DNA of 64,000 bases from Rhynchopus euleeides (taxonomy: Eukaryota; Euglenozoa; Diplonemea; Diplonemida; Diplonemidae). The translations under genes were made by a program, and so were the position numbers. Shown piece by piece: positions 11,001 to 20,317 of the stretch. The stretch is taken from the NCBI GenBank assembly GCA_963210315.1, contig OY723322.1, forward strand, positions 1,488,001-1,552,000. The letters are read 5' to 3'. How positions within the stretch are numbered: the first letter of the stretch is position 1; every line of letters starts with the position of its first letter. Under the pieces are notes generated by a model that ran no database searches, was not told the DNA's origin, and saw only the letters and a list, made by a program, of their open reading frames with translations.

Positions 11001-11179
11001 TTGACGTGGCTCAGGAGGTCAAGCTGGGGCGCAAGGGGCGTGATGACCCGGCGTGTGCCTCCCTCGCCTCCTCCCTGCTGATGGCCATACAGCGGAGGAT
11101 GGATGAGGTGCTCGGGCCGCTTGCCCCGGGGGGGGAGCAGCAGCAGCAGCAGCAGGCGCCCCTGATTGAGGTGCTGTGA
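8096..11179 (+). CDS. TELO2: Telomere length regulation protein TEL2/TELO2 homologue
   Basis: A single 1,027-residue frame. I start at the ATG at 8096; the frame stays open upstream to about 7838 but without an ATG and with Pro/Thr-rich non-coding character. TEL2 works with TTI1 and TTI2 and HSP90 co-chaperones to fold and stabilise PIKK kinases (TOR, ATM, ATR). Residues ~665-768 match the conserved TEL2 C-terminal domain: LPQRIALERAEEV, then FDALREKSLVLLLSRIPE, then a helix with IQRLEALKLLSSAA. Upstream, ARLASPIPSHRRLACVAARC (~475-500) matches the TEL2 stretch where the chain binds PIKKs. Residues ~880-1000 are the last helical repeats. Odd points are an acidic Asp/Glu tract (~577-605), Gly/Ser/Pro-rich inserts and a short poly-Gln close to the end. 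These make it longer than the human protein (about 840). Confidence 0.85.
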   Translation: MPPPSTGGSDGTTAPTSTSLHPVASATASSDAASAELSVAECLQCYNAKMNAVEKAALEGAALHRRDFLEGECVYAAVQLVDAVDRRLDSDIRATLSQGPQGDAPGDVVRLTRLLLSAYDKTANTVNAAAITATLGTPQPEGGITATPAIPATSLLPGAADKINADRPRESVPLRDLPAALTSREAWGWLVVGRVLPAVLSAAACRGGGREEAAAQGVATACAEGVLRLLKRRGCLEHAVRFLLQRPRIFAEVVRCVQDTPTASALLESVVLRGMASGLRHAQQQQDGPFSPQERAAAACICEAVLVAEASCAPSAAGACGITQALCGLLSASQLTQWGGDADPDASGSPDPHRQDMPPASVAARRAVDIAVEGMAQASAVLLKLPSGDAIPGCLSPFFGGAAASRPSPPLQQPCGGAVVCSVRKAILYKFSDTRNLHHAPEALCHAAVYFMQHTTREVLQSQEAQLLAPTLQGVSARLASPIPSHRRLACVAARCLSAVLTPEEVVDFDDHPQCYERWLAERGDFHHRGTPAAAARPGGGNAALQNTPAVEQHRARRKAPKPAKQETGFEAAFSYDDAEDDDDGSDADEEEEQEEEEGSARDETGGGGRSSPTPSSSSSSGFWSSDDEEVPGPLPLNGAGEGGGGPSGVSSPVFLQDALKFLQGKMEDSERLERILGELPQRIALERAEEVSAAGPALFKAMHHLQNQYNIGEFDALREKSLVLLLSRIPEVTVRHLVDRLWGPDMSTIQRLEALKLLSSAADALRSERVAPEGGAATAAAPPGRGAGQGPASSADQVYCKGVAAIRVRRAYPPVDEEEVAGILAAKAEVATRVEAKTTRRGYYERARERGRGGAALFKNSFEKHAALFVYNLVGTSDRKHFNPVTHDDVMVLSELLRYLWHVGELLHGCLAGGDAEGVLRVILDFTFSVVDHKEPFVLAHALACAAACILSIPTPNQGTLPLLQRWVDVAQEVKLGRKGRDDPACASLASSLLMAIQRRMDEVLGPLAPGGEQQQQQQAPLIEVL

Positions 11180-12060
11180 GGCTTGCTGCTGGCAGCTTCT
11201 TTGTCAAACCGTGTCCCTGTTTTTTTTTGCTCGAAAGAAGAAGAATGAAGTCTTCCAAGTGTGGTGGAGAGGACGAAAGGTCTCAAGCGGCGCTTTGTGC
11301 ACCGGGTTGGGGAGTGGGGTGGGGGTGGTGACGTCAACAGAAGGGCGTGTGTCCCTTAGGGGGTGTTGGGAGGGGTGGGTTCAGATGCTGCTGTGGGGGG
11401 AGGGGGCTATATTCTCCCGGGCCTCCCTCCCTCCCTCTCTCCCTGCATGCATCGGCGTGTTGTTCCACACGGCGAGGATGTGCGGTTGTGATGTTTCTCA
11501 GACCGGGGGCCATGTGGGAAGGGGGAGGGGGTGAAAGATGTGGTGCCACACGGGTCTTGCCGATATTGGCACCGACCCTGGATTGTTTTGTTTTTTGAAG
11601 AAGACGTTTCTTTGAAGCGTCCAATCGAAGCCCTCTCAGTCTAGAGGCCAAAGAGGGTGTGCCGTAGCATTTTATACAGCACCCAGTCAAACCCTGTGAC
11701 GGGGAGTGAGCGGTGTTGTTGGAGGGCATTCCGCTATCCCTGCCCACTAGTTTACCACCGCCAACAACGAAAGCCAGTGAAGCACGCCTGTGGGCGGTGC
11801 ATGTGGCAGGATACCTGAGAGGGGTGTCTTGAACAGCAGGGTGCGCGTGCCCCACCCCCGCCCCTCTCAGCCTGTGGAGCTGCGGCGTGTCTGCTCATGT
11901 CGCAAAAGCCTGTCTTTCCGACGCAGCATTCGCACACAAACACACAGGCCCCGAGAAACAGGACTGGATCTCAGGCGCAGCCGGCAGATGCAGTGAAGGG
12001 GCACCGCAGGCACAGCACAGCCAGGCACCTCTCCCTGGAGGCTGTGTTGCCCGTGTATAA
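11180..12060. other. Intergenic region with one candidate RNA motif
   Basis: No supported gene. The only notable content is the motif at 11614-11675, described separately, which recurs at 55.1 and 55.4 kb. Confidence 0.45.
11614..11675 (+). ncRNA. Candidate structured RNA motif (unconfirmed)
   Basis: Shares GAAGCGTCCAAT, TAGAGGCCAA and CGTAG(C/T)ATTTT, in that order and spacing, with 55080-55139 and 55438-55497. Between the shared blocks this copy can pair CCCTCT (11631-11636) with AGAGGG (11652-11657). The other copies can instead pair AACAC with GTGTT at nearly the same place. All end in a T-run. The differing but complementary stems suggest a folded RNA, though a decayed repeat is equally possible. 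Confidence 0.25.
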
Positions 12061-13374
12061 ATGGACCGACATACGCAAGTCTTCACATATGAAGGCTGTC
12101 AGCTTGCGCTCCCCGATGAAGTGCTGCGGCAATTTGTGCACCCGCACAACCGCACTGCCCTGGGGACGATAAAGGAGCTGGCGGGGTTCTCCCCAAATGG
12201 GACACCCGCGCCGAGTCCGGTATGTCTACTGAGTGTGATCGCTGTCCCTGAAAGAGAGGGGCACAGTGCAGCACTTAACAGCCACGCCTCGGTGCATGTT
12301 GCTTTCCCATTGTCACCCCCATGTCGCCTCCTCTGCTCAGAGGTGGAATCCATCCCGCAAGACTGTGAAGCCGTGGGGCTGGCAGCGCCAGTCCACCCTC
12401 TGCGATGCGGCGAGGGAGAAGCAGCAGTGCCTGCAGCGGCTCAAGCGGGTATGGCCTTTTTTCTTTTGCCCCACTTCCACCCCCTGCGGCACAACACCGT
12501 TGCAAGACACTCACCCCCAAGAGGCATTCCTGATGTCGCCACCGCACCCTCCCTACAGATCCTGGTGGAACGCAACGATAAGCGGAAACAGCTCGAGCGG
12601 CACTGCACGGGGAGGAAGCACACCGGGGCGCACAAAGGGGGCTTCAAGAAGCTTGACTCGCACATCGCGGGTGCCTTGCATGACATGGCGCAGCGCAGCG
12701 ACATCGGCAGCAATGCGCGTGTGCTGATCGAGCGTGCGCTGCGTGACCCCGCAGAGGCCGTGCCCGATGAGAGGTTTGAGGACAAAGTGCAGCGTCTCTC
12801 GAAGCCGAAGGCGGTGCGGCGCATGCCTTGGTCTGACGAGTACAACGGCTCCCCCGACCAGCTGTGGGCAGACAAGAGCTGGGAGATGTGTCTCCGCACT
12901 CTGGACTGGAAGGCAGAGCTGGCCCTGCGCCGGAAGCGCCAGGAGCAGGAGCGTGCCCTTGATGACCTGCGGCGCAAGCGCGAAGCCCGCCGCAAGGCTG
13001 CGCAGGCGGCGGCAGCGCCACGCCCTGTGGCACCGCCCAACCCCCCGTCGCAGAGGCCGCACACGGCACGTGCGAGGCCTTCTGCGTGGGCTGTTCGCAC
13101 AGCAGACTGGCTGGAGAGCACACACCGTCTCACGCCGACGTCGCCGCCATGTGCCGCACGGTCACGTCCTGCGGACTCCTGTGTGTCGGCCTCGCATGAC
13201 GAGGCTTCGGGTCGGGAGGGTCTGTCTGGGTCAGGTCTCGCAGCAGAGCTGCCTGCAGACCAGGTCCCCAGTGTGCATGCTCATGCTGCGCCGTGTCCGC
13301 CCAGGCGGCCGGCTTCGGCAGGGGCGTTGCTGCGTCGGAAGATTGTCTCCATTACGGAGAACTATAAGGCGTGA
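12061..13374 (+). CDS. Three-exon coiled-coil protein of unknown function
   Basis: Exons 12061-12219, 12341-12448 and 12559-13374 join in frame to 360 residues. The introns are GTATGT...CTCAG (121 nt) and GTATGG...TACAG (110 nt), both with pyrimidine-rich 3' ends. Reading through the first intron would lose the exon-2 block RWNPSRKTVKPWGWQRQ, which only the spliced frame gives. Exon 3 encodes a long charged helix (nt 12560-12760), a Trp-rich segment (MPWSDEYNG, LDWKAELALRRK) and an Arg/Glu/Ala-rich coiled coil (nt 12900-13010). A Pro/Ser/Arg-rich tail follows, ending in ENYKA. No known domain is evident. Basic Trp-rich coiled-coil proteins of this type are often cytoskeletal or ciliary, but that is only a guess. 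Confidence 0.75.
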   Translation: MDRHTQVFTYEGCQLALPDEVLRQFVHPHNRTALGTIKELAGFSPNGTPAPSPVCLLSVIAVPEREGHSAALNSHASVHVAFPLSPPCRLLCSEVESIPQDCEAVGLAAPVHPLRCGEGEAAVPAAAQAGMAFFLLPHFHPLRHNTVARHSPPRGIPDVATAPSLQILVERNDKRKQLERHCTGRKHTGAHKGGFKKLDSHIAGALHDMAQRSDIGSNARVLIERALRDPAEAVPDERFEDKVQRLSKPKAVRRMPWSDEYNGSPDQLWADKSWEMCLRTLDWKAELALRRKRQEQERALDDLRRKREARRKAAQAAAAPRPVAPPNPPSQRPHTARARPSAWAVRTADWLESTHRLTPTSPPCAARSRPADSCVSASHDEASGREGLSGSGLAAELPADQVPSVHAHAAPCPPRRPASAGALLRRKIVSITENYKA

Positions 13375-13540
13375 GTGGGCCGCCGATTGCAGGTGTCGTG
13401 TTCCCACGGCCCCGGCAAGCGGGGGTGTAGTAGTGAGTCTAGAGTAAGGCAGAGAGAGGGGGTTGGGCTGGGCCGTTTTTGGTGTCAGGGCTCCGCGTGT
13501 GTGTCGTAGAGGTGTGTGTGTTGGTGTTTGTGTTGAACTG

Positions 13541-13561
13541 TTGCACCAAGACCCCCTGCAG
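13541..13561 (+). promoter_or_regulatory. Possible trans-splice acceptor before the WW gene
   Basis: A C-rich stretch ends in TGCAG at 13561, 36 bases before the ATG. The same signal, with C for A at one site, precedes copies 2-5 (AG at 17651 in copy 2). In those copies a second CAG lies at the unit edge. No upstream coding exon joins it, which favours spliced-leader addition over a cis intron. Confidence 0.35.
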
Positions 13562-13597
13562 ATTTATCCAACACTCACACTACCACCACCCAACACA

Positions 13598-14095
13598 ATG
13601 TTCATGTTCCGTGAGCTTGCCGTGCTGCAGAACCGTGAGGAGATGGCGACGGAGACGGGTCTGACGGTGAGCATGGGTCTCGAGGGGCGCACGGAGATGG
13701 ACATCGGGAAGGGGTGGGTGGAGCACGTCCGCCCTGACGGGAAGCGCTTCTACGTGAACAACACGACGGGGAAGCGCACGTGGCAGCGCCCTGAGGAGGA
13801 GGGGGTGCTGAAGGTGACCGAGTTCGACCGCTGCGAGGGGATGGTGTCGAAGATGAAGTACGAGGGGCGCTTCCCGAAGGAGATGGAGATGCGCGTGGCT
13901 GACGCAGGCGACTGCACGGCCTTCCTGGAGCGTCTGTACTCGGCAAACGAGACACGGTGGTCGCGCGAGTCGGCTGCGGCTGCCGGTGTGGACATGTCGG
14001 CGGCTGGGGCGATGCCCCAGTCTGCTGCTGCCGCACCCCTGTTTAAGCCTGAGGACACGTACCTCCCGCGCGCAGCAGCCACGAACGCGGCGTAG
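13598..14095 (+). CDS. WW-domain protein, array copy 1
   Basis: 165 residues, no intron. Residues 39-65 are a WW domain: GWVEHVRPDGKRFYVNNTTG followed by KRTWQRP. The two signature tryptophans are at 40 and 62, with the aromatic pair at 51-52 and the closing proline at 65. WW domains bind Pro-rich ligands, and no catalytic domain is attached. The rest is a Met/Glu-rich N-terminus, a charged helix (~70-115) and an Ala-rich tail. The ATG follows an AC-rich 36-nt leader after a pyrimidine-AG. All five copies encode the same protein, so dosage or concerted evolution is likely. Ligand and location are unknown. The upstream flank of this copy is unique, unlike copies 2-5. Confidence 0.9.
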   Translation: MFMFRELAVLQNREEMATETGLTVSMGLEGRTEMDIGKGWVEHVRPDGKRFYVNNTTGKRTWQRPEEEGVLKVTEFDRCEGMVSKMKYEGRFPKEMEMRVADAGDCTAFLERLYSANETRWSRESAAAAGVDMSAAGAMPQSAAAAPLFKPEDTYLPRAAATNAA

Positions 14096-14500
14096 ATGTC
14101 GCACATGCCGCCGAGTCGAGAACGGCAAGACATCAACACACCGCCAAGGAGCGCACGTGCTATCAAGACACAACACACATCTCGCATCCTTGTCTTGACG
14201 AATACTGACGGTTGCAGGCACCCCATCTGTTGAGGGACCTGCTTGCGGTGCAGACGACACGCACGTCTCCTGCCCGCAGCCACGGCTGGCACAATCTTGT
14301 CCACGTGGCAGACTTAACTTGCGCAACACCGCCGGGGGAACAAAATTCCCTGGTCGCCTTTGAATTTTTCGTTATTTTCTCTCTGTTTTTCATGGTTTTT
14401 CTCGCCCCCTAGCTTCCGTCTCTCTCTCGCTGCACCGCTGCCGCAGGGAGGGGTGCCAAGCCCCTGCCTGCAGCGCTGCACCACCCTCCCCTTTGTCTCC

Positions 14501-14734
14501 ATGCCACTTGGGCTCCTCCTCCTCCTCCTCCCCCCTGTGCCTGCACCCTGCCACCTGCTACCCGAGAGCGAGACGACAACGGCACCGGCACACCACCAAC
14601 GTCCCGCCGCCGGAACAAGAATGCTCTCTGCATCAGGCCGAGGTACGCTGGCACCGCCCCCCCACCCCCCTGCACTCCTCAACCCAGCACACGTGCACCA
14701 CGCCTGCTGTGTGCACCGGGTTACGATCTCCTGA
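14501..14734 (+). CDS. Small possible secreted protein downstream of the WW gene
   Basis: An ATG at 14501 opens a 77-codon frame starting MPLGLLLLLLPPVPAPC, which looks like a signal peptide. It follows two pyrimidine-rich tracts with AG (14412 and ~14455). A 45-nt GTACGC...CCCAG segment inside it (14642-14686) has intron form, and its removal keeps the frame and leaves 62 residues. It recurs at 18591, 22682, 26764 and 30846, but the array is too uniform for that to count as conservation. The Leu run comes from a CTC repeat, so chance is a real alternative. Confidence 0.25.
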   Translation: MPLGLLLLLLPPVPAPCHLLPESETTTAPAHHQRPAAGTRMLSASGRGTLAPPPHPPALLNPAHVHHACCVHRVTIS

Positions 14735-17630
14735 CCTTCCGAGCTAGGCGAGCGGGGCGGGCCGGATCTCATGCCCTGCCCCGAGACTGCCAGCTCAGTC
14801 AGACTCACTCTCCAATCCGCCACGTTTTCCCTCTCCGGGCATTGCCTCCGGAAAGTGTCACGGAAAGTTGTTGTTCTTTGTCTTATCACCTTCGTATGTG
14901 CTCGATTGTGGAGGGGCACACTCCCCCCCCCCCTCTCTGCCCCCCACCCACCCCAATAGGTCAACATGACTCCCCCCCCTCACCCCCCCCCAAACTCCTC
15001 ACTCACCCCGCACAACGCGGTGACACCTTCTTCGGGGGGTGGACCAGGCTCCCTGCTCCAACTACGCCGCTCCAGGGTGTTGTTCCCCACTTTGGTCTTC
15101 TGGGGTCCACCGGTGTGCTTCTCCTTTCATGGTTCCTTGGCAGGGGGGGGCGGTGGGCTTCGCGAATGGGGCGACAGTTCCAATGAAGAAAACAATGCCC
15201 TTTCGGCGGTTTCGATGGAAACTCGGGGGGGGGGGTGAACACGCGTCAGAAAAACATGCGGAGGAAAAAAACTGAGCCGTGGTCGCGAAGCCTCTCTCCC
15301 TCCTTGCCTTTTTTAGTCGGTGGAAAATCATGTGAGTCACCCCCCCCCCCCCTCCCCTTCCCCCCATATCAAGCAACACACACCATGTCTGTCTTTTGTT
15401 TTCGAACCAACCGGCGGGGGAGACCGTGCAGCTGGAAGCTCTCAAGAGCTGCAGCTATACACACCACTCCCCCAACAAGAATTCAAACCAACCGAGAGGA
15501 GGCCTAAGCGAGGATGGGGGGTGGGGAGTGGGGAGGCCTTGCTCTGCGCTGGAATGAGTGTGGCAATGCCATTCCATTGCAGATCGCTGGGCGCCCCCCC
15601 CCCCCCCCCCCCCCCGCTATTGCGCCCGGCAGGGCGGTTCCCTCACAGCCCTTCCAATGACATCGTGTCAGAGGGTGTGGGAGGGCAGGGCCTGCTGGGT
15701 AGGCTGTTGGGTACGCTTTGCCTCTCTCACCCCCCACCCTTGTTTGCAGATCTTAGTGTTGTCCAGATGTGTTCAGTGTGGCAGTGGTGGCCACACCAAT
15801 AGAGCAGGGCGCTCGGTGTGTTGCTCGGCTCTGCTCCTAAAAGTTAGCCTGTATTCAATGTCAGTATTCAATGTCGGTATTCAATTTCATGTGGGGAGAG
15901 AGAGAGAGGGGATGGTGCAGGGATTGTTTTCAGAACAGCAGTGCTGCAGCACTTTCCCCCCGAGCCCCCCGTTGGGGTGTGTGTGGGCAAGGGGGTTTGC
16001 TCTCCTCGATGCAGCAGGGCTGCAAAAAAAAATTGAAGAAAAAATTGAAGAAGAAGAAGAAAAAAAAGCAAACAGAACGAACCGATGTGAGAGGGAGTGG
16101 GGGTCTGGACCCCCGCTAGCGGGAGTCTGCCCTGCTATTTTTGGTGCCCAGACGACCCCCGCGAGCGGGGTCCATACCCCCGCTCGCGGGGGTCCAGACC
16201 CCCACTCGCGGGGGTCTGGACCCCCGATATTCCGATATCCCAAAAAGGTGCACCCTGACGTGTGGGAGTCCACCGTGTACAAAACATGTTTTTTATGTCT
16301 CTGTGAGTCTGTCTCCCCCACCACCCACCACCACGCTGCCTCCCCCCCACCCCCCCTGGCAGATCCGAACAAGAGAATCACGCTGCCCACTTCCTACCGG
16401 CTCCCACCACTCTTCGCTGTGTTCCACCCTGTGTGAAAACAAAATGCACATCACGTGTGCCTCCGACATTCTGTTCGGGACAGCCGCGGGGGGTCTTCGC
16501 TCCGTGTGCCACTGTGTGTCAAAGCTCTGTGCCACTTTCCACACCCAGTGGTTGTGAGGCACACCTTTTTCCCACATTTTGTGCAGCGAGCCTCGGACCG
16601 AAGCCTCCCCGCCTGACTCTGCTTTTAAAGCACTCTCTCGGGAGTGCATGGGCCACCCCACCCACCCATCCCCTGTGTGGGTGGGTGCCTCCTCTCGACA
16701 TTGCATAAAAAGTCGAGCCAGTCGAGCCCCCACCAAAACAGGTGTGCACACGGGCCACATTTCTGTTTGGCACAGCGACAGGCCCTCCCCCTGAAGACCC
16801 CTTCCCCAGGATTTTGAAATAAAATGAAAGAAGAACTGGCTGTAAACACCCCAATCCCCCTCTCCCCCCTCGGTGGAGGTGGGGGGGTGGGGGGCGCACT
16901 CACTTGGAGCAGTTGGTTGCCCCCGCCAAGGCGCTAAACCTATGTGTTGATGCACTAGGCCGCCAGCCAGCCATGGTTGGGGCAACTGGCTCACAGGGAG
17001 TGACACTCCTGGGAAGGGGGGCCGGGGGCGGGGGCCTGTCTGTGATATCGGAAGAGTTTCCTTGCCGCAGCCTGATGGCACACTGAGGCTGGACGCGGCT
17101 CTATACGCCCCTAGGCACACCCCCAGGTTGCCGTGTCTTGATGTTGCATCTGGACAGGCCCTTCGATGGTGTGGAGGGGTGGTGGGGTTGCGAGTTGTGT
17201 CGCGTCGTGCAACAGATCCGCCGGCTTGCTGTGGTGTTTTACCGTGCCGTGTGGACAGCTCGTGTTCATCTCTTTGGACGGATCTGAAGGGAGAGAGGGG
17301 GGGAGACAAGGGGCAGGGGGCAGGGGTTCTGTCCCTTCCTGCCCAAGCCTCTCCTCCCCGGCCCCGATCTTTTGATATCTGCAACTTTCTGTTCCCTGCG
17401 TGCGAAGCAGCAAACGTGATGGTTCAATCAAAACCTTCGCGTTGCAAGCAGCAGGTGTCCTGAGTGCGTTCTACACTGTCCCCAAGAATTGTTCAAATTA
17501 TTCAGAAATGTGCGGGGCAGGCGAGTATGGAGTGTGTTTGCCGCTGCCCAACCGCCCCTATGCCCCACTGCAGCCCTCGTGTCCTGATCCCAACTATAGG
17601 CGGTGGTGTGTGTTTTGTGTGCACGTGCAG
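14735..17630. other. Array spacer, no supported gene
   Basis: The ~2.9-kb remainder of the unit (recurring at +4.09 kb) holds C-runs (the longest is 22 at 15594-15615), a poly-A/GAA tract (16022-16070), a hairpin cluster and two intron-like GTACGC...TTGCAG and GT-CAG segments. I find no frame with protein character on either strand. Confidence 0.5.
16099..16226. repeat. Hairpin cluster in spacer, unit 1
   Basis: At least four overlapping palindromes of the type GACCCCCGCTCGCGGGGGTC in 128 bp, followed by the short palindrome GATATTCCGATATC. The segment can fold into several strong alternative stems. Confidence 0.8.
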
Positions 17631-17687
17631 TTGCACCAAGCCCCCCTGCAGATATATCCAACACTCACACTACCACCACCCAACACA

Positions 17688-18185
17688 ATGTTCATGTTCC
17701 GTGAGCTTGCCGTGCTGCAGAACCGTGAGGAGATGGCGACGGAGACGGGTCTGACGGTGAGCATGGGTCTCGAGGGGCGCACGGAGATGGACATCGGGAA
17801 GGGGTGGGTGGAGCACGTCCGCCCTGACGGGAAGCGCTTCTACGTGAACAACACGACGGGGAAGCGCACGTGGCAGCGCCCTGAGGAGGAGGGGGTGCTG
17901 AAGGTGACCGAGTTCGACCGCTGCGAGGGGATGGTGTCGAAGATGAAGTACGAGGGGCGCTTCCCGAAGGAGATGGAGATGCGCGTGGCTGACGCAGGCG
18001 ACTGCACGGCCTTCCTGGAGCGTCTGTACTCGGCAAACGAGACACGGTGGTCGCGCGAGTCGGCTGCGGCTGCCGGTGTGGACATGTCGGCGGCTGGGGC
18101 GATGCCCCAGTCTGCTGCTGCCGCACCCCTGTTTAAGCCTGAGGACACGTACCTCCCGCGCGCAGCAGCCACGAACGCGGCGTAG
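17688..18185 (+). CDS. WW-domain protein, array copy 2
   Basis: The same 165-residue protein as copy 1, with WW domain at residues 39-65. The leader differs from copy 1 at two bases and is preceded by the array spacer. An in-frame extension upstream to 17400 lacks conserved content and is probably not translated. Confidence 0.9.
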   Translation: MFMFRELAVLQNREEMATETGLTVSMGLEGRTEMDIGKGWVEHVRPDGKRFYVNNTTGKRTWQRPEEEGVLKVTEFDRCEGMVSKMKYEGRFPKEMEMRVADAGDCTAFLERLYSANETRWSRESAAAAGVDMSAAGAMPQSAAAAPLFKPEDTYLPRAAATNAA

Positions 18186-20189
18186 ATGTCGCACATGCCG
18201 CCGAGTCGAGAACGGCAAGACATCAACACACCGCCAAGGAGCGCACGTGCTATCAAGACACAACACACATCTCGCATCCTTGTCTTGACGAATACTGACG
18301 GTTGCAGGCACCCCATCTGTTGAGGGACCTGCTTGCGGTGCAGACGACACGCACGTCTCCTGCCCGCAGCCACGGCTGGCACAATCTTGTCCACGTGGCA
18401 GACTTAACTTGCGCAACACCGCCGGGGGAACAAAATTCCCTGGTCGCCTTTGAATTTTTCGTTATTTTCTCTCTGTTTTTCATGGTTTTTCTCGCCCCCT
18501 AGCTTCCGTCTCTCTCTCGCTGCACCGCTGCCGCAGGGAGGGGTGCCAAGCCCCTGCCTGCAGCGCTGCACCACCCTCCCCTTTGTCTCCATGCCACTTG
18601 GGCTCCTCCTCCTCCTCCTCCCCCCTGTGCCTGCACCCTGCCACCTGCTACCCGAGAGCGAGACGACAACGGCACCGGCACACCACCAACGTCCCGCCGC
18701 CGGAACAAGAATGCTCTCTGCATCAGGCCGAGGTACGCTGGCACCGCCCCCCCACCCCCCTGCACTCCTCAACCCAGCACACGTGCACCACGCCTGCTGT
18801 GTGCACCGGGTTACGATCTCCTGACCTTCCGAGCTAGGCGAGCGGGGCGGGCCGGATCTCATGCCCTGCCCCGAGACTGCCAGCTCAGTCAGACTCACTC
18901 TCCAATCCGCCACGTTTTCCCTCTCCGGGCATTGCCTCCGGAAAGTGTCACGGAAAGTTGTTGTTCTTTGTCTTATCACCTTCGTATGTGCTCGATTGTG
19001 GAGGGGCACACTCCCCCCCCCCCCTCTCTGCCCCCCACCCACCCCAATAGGTCAACATGACTCCCCCCCCTCACCCCCCCCCAAACTCCTCACTCACCCC
19101 GCACAACGCGGTGACACCTTCTTCGGGGGGTGGACCAGGCTCCCTGCTCCAACTACGCCGCTCCAGGGTGTTGTTCCCCACTTTGGTCTTCTGGGGTCCA
19201 CCGGTGTGCTTCTCCTTTCATGGTTCCTTGGCAGGGGGGGGCGGTGGGCTTCGCGAATGGGGCGACAGTTCCAATGAAGAAAACAATGCCCTTTCGGCGG
19301 TTTCGATGGAAACTCGGGGGGGGGGGTGAACACGCGTCAGAAAAACATGCGGAGGAAAAAAACTGAGCCGTGGTCGCGAAGCCTCTCTCCCTCCTTGCCT
19401 TTTTTAGTCGGTGGAAAATCATGTGAGTCACCCCCCCCCCCCCTCCCCTTCCCCCCATATCAAGCAACACACACCATGTCTGTCTTTTGTTTTCGAACCA
19501 ACCGGCGGGGGAGACCGTGCAGCTGGAAGCTCTCAAGAGCTGCAGCTATACACACCACTCCCCCAACAAGAATTCAAACCAACCGAGAGGAGGCCTAAGC
19601 GAGGATGGGGGGTGGGGAGTGGGGAGGCCTTGCTCTGCGCTGGAATGAGTGTGGCAATGCCATTCCATTGCAGATCGCTGGGCGCCCCCCCCCCCCCCCC
19701 CCCCCCGCTATTGCGCCCGGCAGGGCGGTTCCCTCACAGCCCTTCCAATGACATCGTGTCAGAGGGTGTGGGAGGGCAGGGCCTGCTGGGTAGGCTGTTG
19801 GGTACGCTTTGCCTCTCTCACCCCCCACCCTTGTTTGCAGATCTTAGTGTTGTCCAGATGTGTTCAGTGTGGCAGTGGTGGCCACACCAATAGAGCAGGG
19901 CGCTCGGTGTGTTGCTCGGCTCTGCTCCTAAAAGTTAGCCTGTATTCAATGTCAGTATTCAATGTCGGTATTCAATTTCATGTGGGGAGAGAGAGAGAGG
20001 GGATGGTGCAGGGATTGTTTTCAGAACAGCAGTGCTGCAGCACTTTCCCCCCGAGCCCCCCGTTGGGGTGTGTGTGGGCAAGGGGGTTTGCTCTCCTCGA
20101 TGCAGCAGGGCTGCAAAAAAAAATTGAAGAAAAAATTGAAGAAGAAGAAGAAAAAAAAGCAAACAGAACGAACCGATGTGAGAGGGAGT

Positions 20190-20317
20190 GGGGGTCTGGA
20201 CCCCCGCTAGCGGGAGTCTGCCCTGCTATTTTTGGTGCCCAGACGACCCCCGCGAGCGGGGTCCATACCCCCGCTCGCGGGGGTCCAGACCCCCACTCGC
20301 GGGGGTCTGGACCCCCG
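20190..20317. repeat. Hairpin cluster in spacer, unit 2
   Basis: Identical to the unit 1 cluster at 16099-16226. Confidence 0.8.

Noticed and set aside
15709-15752. GTACGC...TTGCAG intron in the spacer
   Set aside because: Good splice signals, but neither flank has a credible coding frame to join.
16293-17384. 363-codon antisense frame in each array spacer
   Set aside because: Pro/Arg/Gly composition from a GC-rich strand, no domain, and conserved only because the whole unit is.
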